Position numbers and translations under genes: made by a program. A model generated the notes under the pieces. The model was given only the letters and a program-made list of their open reading frames with translations, did no database searches and had not been told where the DNA came from. Of a stretch of DNA of 64,000 nucleotides, positions 9,280-17,846 are shown piece after piece. Position 1 is the first letter of the stretch. Every line of letters starts with the position of its first letter. The stretch is from Arthrobacter sp. FW305-BF8 (lineage in GTDB: Bacteria; Actinomycetota; Actinomycetes; Actinomycetales; Micrococcaceae), in the NCBI RefSeq assembly GCF_021789315.1, contig NZ_CP084561.1, positions 4,092,001 to 4,156,000 of the forward strand, given 5' to 3'.

Positions 9280-9611
9280 GCGCCGGCTGGTCTAAGCCAG
9301 CACCGGTGGTGTGGTTCGGCCAGCCTTACGGGCAGCCGCAAGACTGCCTGACCAGAATCTTCGTCGGGAAGACGCGGTGCTGGGCCGGCTCGCCCCGGTC
9401 CGCTCCAACCGGTGCCCCGACGCTGGTGTTGAAAGTCACGGCCCTCTGAGCTGAGCCGACTGCTGGCCCTGCCGCCCGCCGTCGTTCTCCATCCTGCACC
9501 ACGTCCGTCCCGCACCGCCGGCCCTCCAGCCGGCGGTGCGGGACGCCGCGTTTTCCGTAACGAAAGCCCCGCCCTCGGAGCCCGGCAACCCGACGCGATA
9601 GATTTGCAGGC
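9280..9611. other. Intergenic stretch with one strong hairpin, no gene seen
   Basis: 332 bp between the DeoR gene and aroQ. No reading frame has a ribosome binding site or family resemblance. The only clear structure is the 15-bp perfect inverted repeat at 9507-9544. The aroQ promoter must lie between that hairpin and 9611. Confidence 0.5.
9507..9556 (+). terminator. Strong hairpin, probable terminator
   Basis: Arms 9507-9521 and 9530-9544 (GTCCCGCACCGCCGG and its exact complement) enclose an 8-nt loop. A short TTTT follows six bases later. It is 228 bp after the DeoR stop and just before aroQ. Confidence 0.6.
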
Positions 9612-10088
9612 ATGACTGAAGCCCCCTCCGCCACCGAAGCCGGCCGCGGCACCATCCTCGTCCTCAACGGCCCCAACCTGAACCTCCTCGGCACCCGCGA
9701 GCCGGAAAAGTACGGCACGGCCACGCTGGCCGACGTCGAGCAGCTCGCCAAGGACACCGCCGCCGCCCACGGGCTCGACGTCGAGTGCTTCCAGTCCAAC
9801 CATGAGGGCGCGCTGGTGGACGCCATCCACGCCGCCCGCGGCAAGGCCATCGGCATCGTTCTGAACGCCGGGGCCTACACCCACACCTCGGTGGCCATCC
9901 GGGACGCGATCTCCGCGGTCCAGGTCCCCGCAGTGGAAGTCCACATCACCAACGTGCACGCCCGCGAGGAGTTCCGCCACCACTCGTACCTCTCCGACAT
10001 CAGCAAGGCCGTGATCGCCGGTGCCGGGGTTCTGGGCTACCGGTTCGCCGTGGAGTATCTCGCCGACCTGAATGCCGGCAAGGCCTGA
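9612..10088 (+). CDS. aroQ: 3-dehydroquinate dehydratase, type II
   Basis: Shikimate pathway enzyme making 3-dehydroshikimate. The 158-residue length and the motifs LNGPNLNLLGTREPEKYG (with the catalytic Tyr at its end), FQSNHEGALVD, LNAGAYTHTSVAIRDA and VEVHITNVHAREEFR are diagnostic of the dodecameric type II family. The next gene begins 2 bp after its stop codon. Confidence 0.96.
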   Translation: MTEAPSATEAGRGTILVLNGPNLNLLGTREPEKYGTATLADVEQLAKDTAAAHGLDVECFQSNHEGALVDAIHAARGKAIGIVLNAGAYTHTSVAIRDAISAVQVPAVEVHITNVHAREEFRHHSYLSDISKAVIAGAGVLGYRFAVEYLADLNAGKA

Positions 10089-10090
10089 CC

Positions 10091-11158
10091 ATGGCGGCGG
10101 CGGCCCTCGGCACCGCAGAGTGGTACCGTCACTTCGGCACGGTTGATGCCCCCGGTTCCTCGCCCTGCTACGCCGACTGGTCGCTGCGCATCGCAGAGGA
10201 TCCCGGGCTGATCGCCCGGATCGACCGCTGGCCGTACAACAAACGCCAGCCCCTGCTGATGCTCGCCGCCGCCCGTTACCTCGGCGCCCAGGTCTCCCCG
10301 TACCCGGAGTTCCGCGCCTTCCTGGACGAGCACTGGGCCGAGGTCTCGCGCACCGTCATGTCCCGCGCCACCCAGACGAACGAAGTGGGCCGCTGCGCCA
10401 CCCTGCTGCCGTCGCTCGCGGCCATCGCGGCCGCTGAAGGCCGGCCGCTTGCGCTGATCGAGGTGGGCGCCTCCGCGGGCCTCGCACTGTTCCCGGACCG
10501 CTACAGCTACGAGTTCGACGACGGCGCGGCAGTCACGCGGCTGGACCCCGGCGCGTCCGGCGAACTGCAGGCCGGGTCCGGCGCTCGGTCCGGGCCTCCC
10601 GCCCATCGGCCGGAGCCTCCCGTCCTGCGCTGCAGGACAGCAGGCCCGGTTCCCCTACCGGACAGCTTGCCTCCTGTGGTGTGGCGGGCCGGGACCGACC
10701 TCAATCCCTTGGACGTACGGAATCCCGACGACGTCGCCTGGCTTGAGGCGCTGATCTGGCCGGAGCAGGAGTTCCGCCGTGAGCGCCTGCGCCGGGCCAT
10801 CACCGTTGCGCGCCAGGATCCGCCTTTTCTCGTGGCCGGCGACCTCAACGAACAGCTGCTGTCGCTTGCCGGCCAGGCCCCTCCCGATGCCGCGCTGGTG
10901 GTGTTCCACAGTGCCGTCATGGGTTATGTCAGCGCCGACGGTCGCGCCAGGTTCCGGTCCAGCATGCAGAGCCTGGCGAGGGACCGGAGTTGCCACTGGC
11001 TGTCCAACGAGGGCGAGACCGTGATCATCCAGCAGGACGGCTCGGTGGTTGTCCCGGAGATGGATCCCGGCCGGCTCCGCGGCAACTTCCTGCTGCTGCA
11101 CAACGGCCAGCCGGTGGCCATCACCGGCCCGCACGGCCAGAGCCTAGATTGGCTGTAA
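10091..11158 (+). CDS. DUF2332 family protein
   Basis: A 355-residue protein of a widespread but uncharacterised actinobacterial family. Recognisable features are the early CYADWSLRIAEDPGLIARI segment, SRATQTNEVGRCATLLP, and a glycine-rich LIEVGASAGLALFPDRYSYEF stretch that resembles the SAM/nucleotide-binding loop of Rossmann-like methyltransferases. Whether it is a methyltransferase is unknown. It starts 2 bp after aroQ and is probably co-translated with it. Confidence 0.8.
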   Translation: MAAAALGTAEWYRHFGTVDAPGSSPCYADWSLRIAEDPGLIARIDRWPYNKRQPLLMLAAARYLGAQVSPYPEFRAFLDEHWAEVSRTVMSRATQTNEVGRCATLLPSLAAIAAAEGRPLALIEVGASAGLALFPDRYSYEFDDGAAVTRLDPGASGELQAGSGARSGPPAHRPEPPVLRCRTAGPVPLPDSLPPVVWRAGTDLNPLDVRNPDDVAWLEALIWPEQEFRRERLRRAITVARQDPPFLVAGDLNEQLLSLAGQAPPDAALVVFHSAVMGYVSADGRARFRSSMQSLARDRSCHWLSNEGETVIIQQDGSVVVPEMDPGRLRGNFLLLHNGQPVAITGPHGQSLDWL

Positions 11159-11215
11159 CCGGCTGATCCTCTCGCGGGAGGCCTGGTTGCCGGATGCCGC
11201 TATTGCTGTATGCCG

Positions 11216-12403
11216 CTATTGCTGGATGCATTGCCCGGACGACACGGGGCTGGACAGGCCCGGTGCCTCTGCGGCCACCGGACGGAGATCGATCATCGGA
11301 ATCGCGAACCCCAGGGCCGCGCTGGAAGTTGTCTTTGCGAAGATGACGCCTGCCACCTCTCCGTTGGTGGTGAGAAGCGGCCCGCCGGAGTTGCCGGGCT
11401 GGACGTCGCCGGCAAGCTTGTACACCTCGTCCGGAACAGGGTTGTTGCCGTAGATGTCCGGCACCAGCACTGTCGAAATGCCCTGCACAGTGGCCGGCTT
11501 GGACTGGTAGGGGCCGCCGTGCGGGTAGCCGGCAAATGCGGCGGCGGTTCCCGCGGGCAGGTCAGAGCTCAGCGGCAGCGCCGCGGTGGGCAGTCCGTCC
11601 ACGGCCAGGACTGCGAGGTCGCGCTTGCTGTCAAAGTAGACCACCCGGCCCGGCATGGCACCCCCGCCGGGAATCTCCACAACAGGCTGCGACACCCCCG
11701 CAATGACGTGCGCGTTGGTCACCACGCGTCCTGATGACACCACGAAGCCGGTTCCGGTCTGGTTCTGCCCGCACTGGAACGCGGTCCCCGCGATCCTCAG
11801 GACCGAACCGGCTGCCCTGTTCAGGGCCGGCGTGTCCGTGCTGGCGTCCGGAACCGGGAGCTGCTGCTGGTCCTGGCCGATGCCCTCAATGAGCGTGGGG
11901 ATGCCGTCACCCATAACCGCCGAGCGCAGCTGCGCCATCGCGGATTTGACCGGGTTGGGCGTCAGCCCGTCTATGAAACGGATCACCTTGGACTCGGCCA
12001 GTTGCTGCGAGACGAAGGGCACGCCAAGTGCGCTGATACTGAACGCCAGCATGGACATGACCAGAGCGGACACGACCAGATTGACGGCCCCGCCAATGAG
12101 TCTGTCCACAGCCCGGAGCGGCCGCATGCGAACGGCGCTGCGGATACTGCGCCCGATCATGGTTCCGAGCGCGTTGCCGAGGACCACCAGGAGGACTGCG
12201 GTGCCGATGATGGCGGTCAGGCGCCACCCGCTGTCCTCAACGAAGTCGCTGACCAGCGGGACGGAGAGGAAAGCGGCCACGGCGCCCGCCGTGAAGCCGG
12301 CCAGGCCGCCGACGGTCACCAGGAAGCCGTTGCGCAGGCCGTAGATCAGATAGGACAAAAGCGTCAGTATCAACGCAAGGTCCAGAACGGTCAGGCCAAA
12401 CAC
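11216..12403 (-). CDS. marP: MarP-type periplasmic serine protease with CvpA membrane domain
   Basis: A 395-residue protein with four N-terminal membrane helices (CvpA/colicin V production-like, residues 1-125) and a C-terminal chymotrypsin-like protease. The catalytic triad is visible as His232 in TNAH, Asp262 in KRD and Ser339 in GNSGG. Cys211 and Cys392 sit where M. tuberculosis MarP has its regulatory disulfide (Cys214-Cys395), so the family assignment is firm. MarP supports acid and oxidative resistance in mycobacteria; the role here is inferred. The last codons and stop lie inside a 16-bp tandem duplication (11194-11225). Confidence 0.93.
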   Translation of the reverse strand: MFGLTVLDLALILTLLSYLIYGLRNGFLVTVGGLAGFTAGAVAAFLSVPLVSDFVEDSGWRLTAIIGTAVLLVVLGNALGTMIGRSIRSAVRMRPLRAVDRLIGGAVNLVVSALVMSMLAFSISALGVPFVSQQLAESKVIRFIDGLTPNPVKSAMAQLRSAVMGDGIPTLIEGIGQDQQQLPVPDASTDTPALNRAAGSVLRIAGTAFQCGQNQTGTGFVVSSGRVVTNAHVIAGVSQPVVEIPGGGAMPGRVVYFDSKRDLAVLAVDGLPTAALPLSSDLPAGTAAAFAGYPHGGPYQSKPATVQGISTVLVPDIYGNNPVPDEVYKLAGDVQPGNSGGPLLTTNGEVAGVIFAKTTSSAALGFAIPMIDLRPVAAEAPGLSSPVSSGQCIQQ

Positions 12404-12596
12404 CGGGTCTCCTCACAAGCAGCTAAGCCCCGATTCTACTGGCGAAGTCTGACAAATTGCCGTGGATGCGTTGAGCCTGCGCTGGTCTCGCGGCGTCTTT
12501 TAGGGCGTTTCGGCTGCCAAGTACGTCACAGAACGTTGAAAATTCTGAAACAATGGCACAAGCGCCCCCAGACGACACTTTTACTCAGGAGAATTC

Positions 12597-13274
12597 ATGG
12601 ACATCGAGGTATTGCGACGCGCACCCCTTTTCGCCACGCTGGACGACGACGCGTTCCGCCTGCTGACGGACGAACTGACCGAGGTCGACCTGTCCCGCGG
12701 TGCATCAGTCTTCCGCGAGGGCGACCAGGGTGACCAGCTCTACTTCATCGTCTCCGGCAAGGTGAAGCTCGGCCGCACCTCCCCCGACGGCCGCGAATCG
12801 CTGCTGGCCATCCTCGGCCCGGGTGAGCTCTTCGGCGAGATGGCCCTGTTCGACCCGAGTCCGCGCACCGCCACGGCCACCGCCGTCTCGGAGACCCGCC
12901 TGGCCGGCCTCAAGAACGAGAGCCTGAACTCCCTGCTGCGGACCCGTCCCGAGGTCTCGGCGCAGCTGCTGCAGGCGCTGGCCCGCCGCCTCCGCCGCAC
13001 CAACGACTCTCTCTCCGACCTGGTCTTCTCGGACGTGCCCGGCCGCGTGGCCAAGGCCCTCCTCGACCTCGCCGACCGCTTCGGCCGCCCCGCCACCGAC
13101 GGCGTTCTCGTGGCACACGAACTCACCCAGGAAGAGCTGGCCCAGCTCGTCGGCGCATCCCGCGAAACCGTCAACAAGGCACTGGCCGAGTTCGTTCAGC
13201 GCGGTTGGCTGCGCCTGGAAGCCCGCGCCGTCGTGATTTTGGACATGCAGCGCCTCCGCCAGCGCTCCCGCTAA
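12597..13274 (+). CDS. crp: Crp/Fnr family cAMP receptor protein (GlxR-like)
   Basis: Global regulator of 225 residues. The cyclic nucleotide-binding barrel contains GELFGEMALFDPSPRTATA (about 78-96), with the Glu and Arg that contact cAMP. A C-terminal winged HTH follows with LTQEELAQLVGASRETVNKA at about 173-192. AGGAG precedes the ATG. Position next to marP and upstream of RidA/ponA genes matches the mycobacterial crp neighbourhood. A strong terminator follows. Confidence 0.94.
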   Translation: MDIEVLRRAPLFATLDDDAFRLLTDELTEVDLSRGASVFREGDQGDQLYFIVSGKVKLGRTSPDGRESLLAILGPGELFGEMALFDPSPRTATATAVSETRLAGLKNESLNSLLRTRPEVSAQLLQALARRLRRTNDSLSDLVFSDVPGRVAKALLDLADRFGRPATDGVLVAHELTQEELAQLVGASRETVNKALAEFVQRGWLRLEARAVVILDMQRLRQRSR

Positions 13275-13283
13275 GCACCCACG

Positions 13284-13323
13284 AAAGGCCGCCCTGCGCA
13301 CATATCAGGGCGGCCTTTTCGTT
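13284..13323 (+). terminator. Terminator of crp
   Basis: AAAGGCCGCCCTG and CAGGGCGGCCTTT form a perfect 13-bp stem with a 9-nt loop, followed by TCGTTT, ten bases after the crp stop. Confidence 0.9.
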
Positions 13324-13333
13324 TAACGCACCA

Positions 13334-13807
13334 CCGGCGGAAGGCGGCCCTTCGGCGTCGCTTAGACACAACGCATAGGGACCCCTCCGGTCGCTGAGCG
13401 ACCTCCAGGGTCCGATGCGTCGCGATGCGCTCCTTTCCGAAGAACCGCAATCCGCCTCGGCCGGTGGTCGGGAAAGGTCGTTGGTTGAGCTGTCGAAACC
13501 ACAGGTCGCCCGGATTTCGACAAGACCTGAGGAAGGGTCGCCCAAACCTCGACAGGACCTGAGGAAGCGTTGGGGAACAGTCGACAAGACGTGAGGACGC
13601 GTTAGCGAAAAGGCGACGGGATCTGCGAGAGGGTTGCAGGAAAACCGGTAGAAACTGCGAGAGGGTTGGTGAGTTAACCGCGAGCGGGGCTGCGGGCCTT
13701 CGGGTAGGAGCGCATCGCGGCGCATCGGGGTCCGGAGGTCGCTCAGCGACCGCAGGGGCCCCTATGCGTCGTGTCTAAGCGACGGCGAAGGGCCGGCCGC
13801 CCGGCGG
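13334..13807. repeat. Long inverted repeat, about 100-bp arms
   Basis: The left arm (13334-13433) and the reverse complement of the right arm (13706-13807) match over nearly their full length. Shared blocks include GTCGCTTAGACAC, CGGTCGCTGAGCGACCTCC, and GCGATGCGCTCCT. Each arm itself contains a small palindrome GGTCGCTGAGCGACC. The arms are 272 bp apart. It could fold as a giant hairpin in DNA or RNA, or be the termini of a decayed non-autonomous element. Confidence 0.88.
13517..13676. repeat. Degenerate tandem array, 32-bp period
   Basis: Units start at 13517, 13549, 13581, 13613 and 13645, each exactly 32 bp apart. The first three begin TCGACAAGAC/TCGACAGGAC and continue with TGAGGAAGGGT-like sequence; the last two share CTGCGAGAGGGTTG at the same phase. 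A weaker unit precedes (TCGAAACC at 13492). The array sits between the two inverted arms. There are no unique spacers, so it is not a CRISPR array. Confidence 0.8.
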
Positions 13808-13842
13808 AGGTGACCAGAGCAGACGGAACCACAGGCAAAGGC

Positions 13843-14754
13843 TTAGCGCTCGCGCTGGGGCTCTCCGGCTACTGTCTTGGCTGCCTCGACTTCGAGCATG
13901 AGTGTCCCGTTTTCGTCGACGAGCCGGGGCTGATAGACGTGCGGGGTTCGCTTGTAGCTGAGGTAGGCAATGCAGCCGTTGGCTTTGGCCATCTTCTCCA
14001 GCATGATCTCCGAGCCGGGGACCATGAGCTGGCCGAGGGTGAGGCCGACGGTGTTCTCCTGGCCCACCTCGTCGCCCAGGACGGTCGTGTCGCGCTCGGC
14101 GATGACTTTGGTGGCGCACACCCACCGGCCCCAGACGCCTTTGCTCTCCAGGATGGAGGGCTGCTGGTTCATGGGGACGGTGGCGGCGAAATACCGGGTG
14201 TTGAAGCGCCGGTGTGCGAAGTCCGGGCTCAGCCAGTTCACGAGCGGCTTGAGCAGGTCGGTGCGCAGGGACAGGCCCCGCTTGGCCAGCTCCGCGGTGA
14301 ACGACTTTTCCTGCGACGCAACCGCTTCGCGGGCCTTCATCCACTCCACCGTGGACGTTGCCTCCACGGTGGAGGACAGGTCCGGGCCTGCCAGCAGCAC
14401 GCCGGTCTCCTCGAACAATTCCCGGACTGCACCCACCACGTGGCGGCGGGCCAGGCCGACGTCGTCCGTCCCCATCTGCTCGGCCCAGTGCTGGGGCGAA
14501 GGCCCCAGCCAGCCGACGGCGTCGTCGTCGGACGCGTCCAAGGAGCCACCCGGGAAGGCGAGGACGCCCAGCGGGGACGAGCCGGGACGGTACCCGAGCC
14601 AGGTTTCCAGGCCGGTGGGCGAATCCCGCAGGAGTACCACGGAGGACGCGAAACGGGGCTTGCGCGGAGTCCGTTCGCCGTGTTCGAGCCAGCTTTGTGC
14701 TGCCCCTTCAAGATCGGGAGGAAGAACAAAGAGCCGGCGTGCTAGGTGGGGCAA
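13843..14754 (-). CDS. NUDIX hydrolase, NUDT19-like
   Basis: A 303-residue NUDIX protein of the RNU19/NUDT19 subclass. The substrate-side glycines FPGGSLDASDDDA are separated by a long insert from the catalytic REXXEE box VRELFEETGVL, which is typical for this subclass. NUDT19 homologs hydrolyse acyl-CoA/CoA; the substrate here is unknown. The likely start is TTG (LPHLARRLFVLPP); AAGGAG about 12 bases upstream overlaps the stop codon of the RidA gene, so the pair is coupled. Confidence 0.8.
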   Translation of the reverse strand: MPHLARRLFVLPPDLEGAAQSWLEHGERTPRKPRFASSVVLLRDSPTGLETWLGYRPGSSPLGVLAFPGGSLDASDDDAVGWLGPSPQHWAEQMGTDDVGLARRHVVGAVRELFEETGVLLAGPDLSSTVEATSTVEWMKAREAVASQEKSFTAELAKRGLSLRTDLLKPLVNWLSPDFAHRRFNTRYFAATVPMNQQPSILESKGVWGRWVCATKVIAERDTTVLGDEVGQENTVGLTLGQLMVPGSEIMLEKMAKANGCIAYLSYKRTPHVYQPRLVDENGTLMLEVEAAKTVAGEPQRER

Positions 14755-14770
14755 AGGAACCTACTGCTCC

Positions 14771-15304
14771 TTAGCTGAATTCCGCGATCAGTTCGACTTC
14801 CACGGGAGAGTCGAGCGGCAGGACTGAGACGCCGACGGCGGAACGGGCGTGCTGGCCCGCGTCACCGAAGACGCGGCCCAGGAGCTCGGAGGCGCCGTTG
14901 ATGACGCCGGGCTGGCCGGTGAAGGACGGGTCGGAAGAGACGAAGCCCACAACCTTGACGATGCGCGTGATGCGGTCGAGGTCGCCGATGACGCTCTTCA
15001 CGGCGGCCAGTGCGTTCACGGCACAGACGGCGGCGTAGGCCTTGGCGTCTTCCGGGGACACCGTCGGTTCGTCCGACCCGCCCTCGGTGCCTGCGGACAC
15101 CTTGCCCGTAGCTTCGAGTTTGCCGTTAATAAACGGCAGCTGTCCCGAGGTGTAAACGTGGTTGCCGGTGACGACCGCCGGCACGTAAGCGGCGACGGGG
15201 GCGGCAACTTCCGGGAGGGTCAGTCCGAGCTCGGAAAGACGCTGTTCGACGGCGGACGACGGCGTCAGATCAGTGCTGGAAGCGGTTTCGTGGGGGCTGG
15301 TCAT
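14771..15304 (-). CDS. RidA family protein
   Basis: Member of the YjgF/RidA family (177 residues), which deaminates reactive enamine/imine intermediates. Characteristic segments are VVTGNHVYTSGQLPF, AVCAVNALAAVKSVIGDLD and RSAVGVSVLPLDSPVEVELIAEF. The start was set at ATG 15304 with GGGAG ten bases upstream. It begins one base after the stop of the small DUF4177-like gene and precedes the NUDIX gene, forming a three-gene leftward operon as near crp in other actinobacteria. Confidence 0.9.
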   Translation of the reverse strand: MTSPHETASSTDLTPSSAVEQRLSELGLTLPEVAAPVAAYVPAVVTGNHVYTSGQLPFINGKLEATGKVSAGTEGGSDEPTVSPEDAKAYAAVCAVNALAAVKSVIGDLDRITRIVKVVGFVSSDPSFTGQPGVINGASELLGRVFGDAGQHARSAVGVSVLPLDSPVEVELIAEFS

Positions 15305-15305
15305 G

Positions 15306-15461
15306 CTAGTGCTTCTCCCTCTTGAGGTAGGCGACAAGTCCGTTGCCGTCGGGTCCGGGGACTACCTGAACAAGCTCCCAGCCGTCGTCTCCCCACTGGT
15401 CCAGAATCTGCTTCGTGGCGTGGATGATGAGCGGAATTGTGGCGTACTCCCATTTGGTCAT
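15306..15461 (-). CDS. Small DUF4177-like protein
   Basis: A 51-residue protein, MTKWEYATIPLI...WGDDGWELVQVVPG..., matching the tiny DUF4177 family by its KWEY start and GWELVQV core. Function unknown. It is the first gene of the RidA/NUDIX operon and lies 37 bp from the divergent ponA gene, so both promoters must sit in or near this small gap. Confidence 0.82.
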   Translation of the reverse strand: MTKWEYATIPLIIHATKQILDQWGDDGWELVQVVPGPDGNGLVAYLKREKH

Positions 15462-15498
15462 GAAATAAAGCCTAATCGTTGCCGGTAAACTGGAGAAC

Positions 15499-17844
15499 AT
15501 GGCGACTCGTAAGAACCCCATATTCGACACGGCCACCACCCTCGGAAAGATTTTTGGCTTCCTTGGCGTGAGCGCTATTTGTGGCGTCCTCGTGGCCGGC
15601 CTGCTGGTTCCCGCAGCCGCCGTTTCGGGCAGCACAGCCAGCGGCTCGATCGAATTCTTTGACACCCTGCCCGCTGAGCTCCAGGTGGACCCGCCGAGCC
15701 AGTCCACCAAGGTCCTGGCCGCCGACGGGAGCGTGATCGCCAACCTGTACGCGGAAAACCGTACCCGCGTTCCGCTGGACCAGATCTCCCCGTACATGAA
15801 GGACGCGGTGATCGCCATTGAGGACAGCCGGTTCTACGAGCACGGCGGTGTGGACACCACCGGCATCCTCCGCGCCCTGGTCAGCACGGCGCGGGGCAAC
15901 AAACAGGGTGCCTCCACCATCACGCAGCAGTACGTCAATAACGTCCTCAACGCCAACCTTGAAGCCGAAGGCAACTCCGACGAGATCAAGCTCAACGGCG
16001 TTAACAAGGGCGTTGGCGACAAGCTCCGCGAAATGAAGCTCGCGATCGCCCTGGAGAAGAAATTCACCAAGGAGCAGATCCTTGAGGGCTACCTGAACAT
16101 CGTCTTCTTCAACCGTGACGCGTACGGTATTGAGGCCGCCTCCAAGTTCTTCTTCAGCACCACCGCTAAGAACCTCACCCTCCCCCAGGCCGCACTGCTT
16201 GCCGGCCTGGTGAACAGCCCTTCAGCCTTTGACCCGATCACCAACCCGGACAACGCCAAGAAGCGCAGGGACCTGGTGCTGAGTGCAATGCTCACGCACA
16301 ACAAGATCACCAAGGCCCAGTACACCGCCGCCGTTGCCACCCCCGTCGCGCCCAAGGTGACGCCGGCACGTCAGGGCTGCGCGTACTCGCCCACTGCCCC
16401 GTACTTCTGCGACTACGTCCTGCACCTCCTGCTGAACAACCCGGCCTACGGAGCGGACGCCACCGAACGCGAGAAGAAGGTGTTCCGCGGCGGCCTGACC
16501 ATCAAGACCACCCTGGACCCGAAGGCGCAGAAGGCCGCGCAGGACCAGGTGAACGGCGCTGCGGGCTCGAACCCGGACAAGTGGGGCGCCGCGCTGGTTT
16601 CCCTGGAGCCGGGCACGGGCAAGATCACCAACATGGCCCAGAACACCTCCTGGTTTGCGGGCAAGGGCAAGTTCGACTCCCAGATCAACTTCAGCGTGGA
16701 TCAGTATGACGAGCAGGGCAACGACCTGAACGGCCTGGGCGGTGCACAGCCCGGCTCCACCATGAAGCCGTTCACGTTCGCCGAATGGCTGAACGAGGGC
16801 AAGTCGATGAACACCATCGTCGACGCCTCCCAGCGCCGCTACCCGCAGAATTTCCCGTGGCAGAACACCTGCGACACGCCCACAGTGGGCTGGTATGACA
16901 GCACCAACGGCACCGAGGACCTGCAGAACGCCGAGGAAAACTATTACCGTCCCATGAGCGTGCTCGACGGCCTGAAGAACTCGATCAACACGGCGACGTT
17001 CGCCTCGGCCTCGCAGGTAGACCTGTGCGGCATCCAGAAGGTTGTGGACGCCGTCGGACTGCACGAAGGCCTGCCCACCCGCGACAAGGAAACCAACGCA
17101 GTGGTGGATCCGAACCCGAAGATCACCATGACCACCATCGGTAACCTGCTGGGCTCCCGGCAGACGGCTCCGCTGACCATGGCCGCGGCCTTCGCCACCT
17201 TTGCGAACGACGGCAAGTACTGCGCGCCGATCGCCATTACGTCGGTGACCGACCAGACCGGAGCCCAGCTGCCCGCCCAGTCCCCTGCCTGCAGGGACGC
17301 CCTCAAGCCCGAGGTGGCGCGCGGCGTGAACTACGCCCTGCAGAAGGTACTCAACGAGGGATCCGGTTCACTCATCCAGCCCAGGATCTCCACCGAGACC
17401 AACTTCCCAATCGCTGCCAAGACCGGTACGTCCAACAACAACGGCTCCACCTGGGTTGTTGGCCACACCATGGGCCTCGCGACGGCGGCCTGGTTTGGTG
17501 ATCCGCTTGGCTCGCAGCAGCGTGCGGGCCAGAACGTGACGGTCAACGGCAAGTTCTACACCGGGATCGACGGCTACATGATCGCCGGGCCGATGTTCTC
17601 CAACTTCATGTCCCAGATTGCGCCGGGCTACGGCACGGAGCCCTTCCCGGAACCGCCGTCGAACCTGCTGTACGGCACACCGCAGTTCGAGCCCACAGTC
17701 CCGAACGTTCCGAACATCCCGTCCCAGGGCGGAAACACCGGCGGAAACACGGACACCGGCAACAGCGGTGGAAACACCGGGGGCACAGGCAACAATGACA
17801 ACAAGAGCAATGGAAACGGCAACAGCACCAAGGAGAATGGCTGA
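15499..17844 (+). CDS. ponA: Class A penicillin-binding protein (transglycosylase/transpeptidase)
   Basis: Bifunctional peptidoglycan synthase of 781 residues. A membrane anchor lies at about 18-43. The GT51 domain has EDSRFYEHGGVD with catalytic Glu108 and GASTITQQ. The transpeptidase has SxxK with Ser420 (PGSTMKPF), SxN at Ser495 (NSIN) and KTGT at Lys641. The final 50 residues are a Gly/Asn/Thr-rich tail (GGNTGGNTDTGNSGG) in place of a PASTA domain. The metallophosphoesterase gene follows after 2 bp, matching the ponA2-Rv3683 pair of mycobacteria. Confidence 0.94.
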   Translation: MATRKNPIFDTATTLGKIFGFLGVSAICGVLVAGLLVPAAAVSGSTASGSIEFFDTLPAELQVDPPSQSTKVLAADGSVIANLYAENRTRVPLDQISPYMKDAVIAIEDSRFYEHGGVDTTGILRALVSTARGNKQGASTITQQYVNNVLNANLEAEGNSDEIKLNGVNKGVGDKLREMKLAIALEKKFTKEQILEGYLNIVFFNRDAYGIEAASKFFFSTTAKNLTLPQAALLAGLVNSPSAFDPITNPDNAKKRRDLVLSAMLTHNKITKAQYTAAVATPVAPKVTPARQGCAYSPTAPYFCDYVLHLLLNNPAYGADATEREKKVFRGGLTIKTTLDPKAQKAAQDQVNGAAGSNPDKWGAALVSLEPGTGKITNMAQNTSWFAGKGKFDSQINFSVDQYDEQGNDLNGLGGAQPGSTMKPFTFAEWLNEGKSMNTIVDASQRRYPQNFPWQNTCDTPTVGWYDSTNGTEDLQNAEENYYRPMSVLDGLKNSINTATFASASQVDLCGIQKVVDAVGLHEGLPTRDKETNAVVDPNPKITMTTIGNLLGSRQTAPLTMAAAFATFANDGKYCAPIAITSVTDQTGAQLPAQSPACRDALKPEVARGVNYALQKVLNEGSGSLIQPRISTETNFPIAAKTGTSNNNGSTWVVGHTMGLATAAWFGDPLGSQQRAGQNVTVNGKFYTGIDGYMIAGPMFSNFMSQIAPGYGTEPFPEPPSNLLYGTPQFEPTVPNVPNIPSQGGNTGGNTDTGNSGGNTGGTGNNDNKSNGNGNSTKENG

Positions 17845-17846
17845 CC

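Larger units (their letters stand above)
13325..13842. other. Gene-free composite repeat region between crp and a NUDIX gene
   Basis: Over 500 bp with no supportable gene. It consists of two roughly 100-bp inverted arms (13334-13433 and 13706-13807) and a central array of 32-bp degenerate tandem units, described in separate entries. Both flanking genes end here (convergent). Confidence 0.8.

Noticed and set aside
9612..9983. Leftward frame opposite aroQ running into the upstream spacer (Val/Gly/Asp-rich)
   Set aside because: Antisense to the conserved aroQ motifs; no ribosome binding site.
13517..13676. Possible CRISPR array (32-bp repeats)
   Set aside because: Units are directly adjacent without unique spacers and are degenerate; no cas genes.
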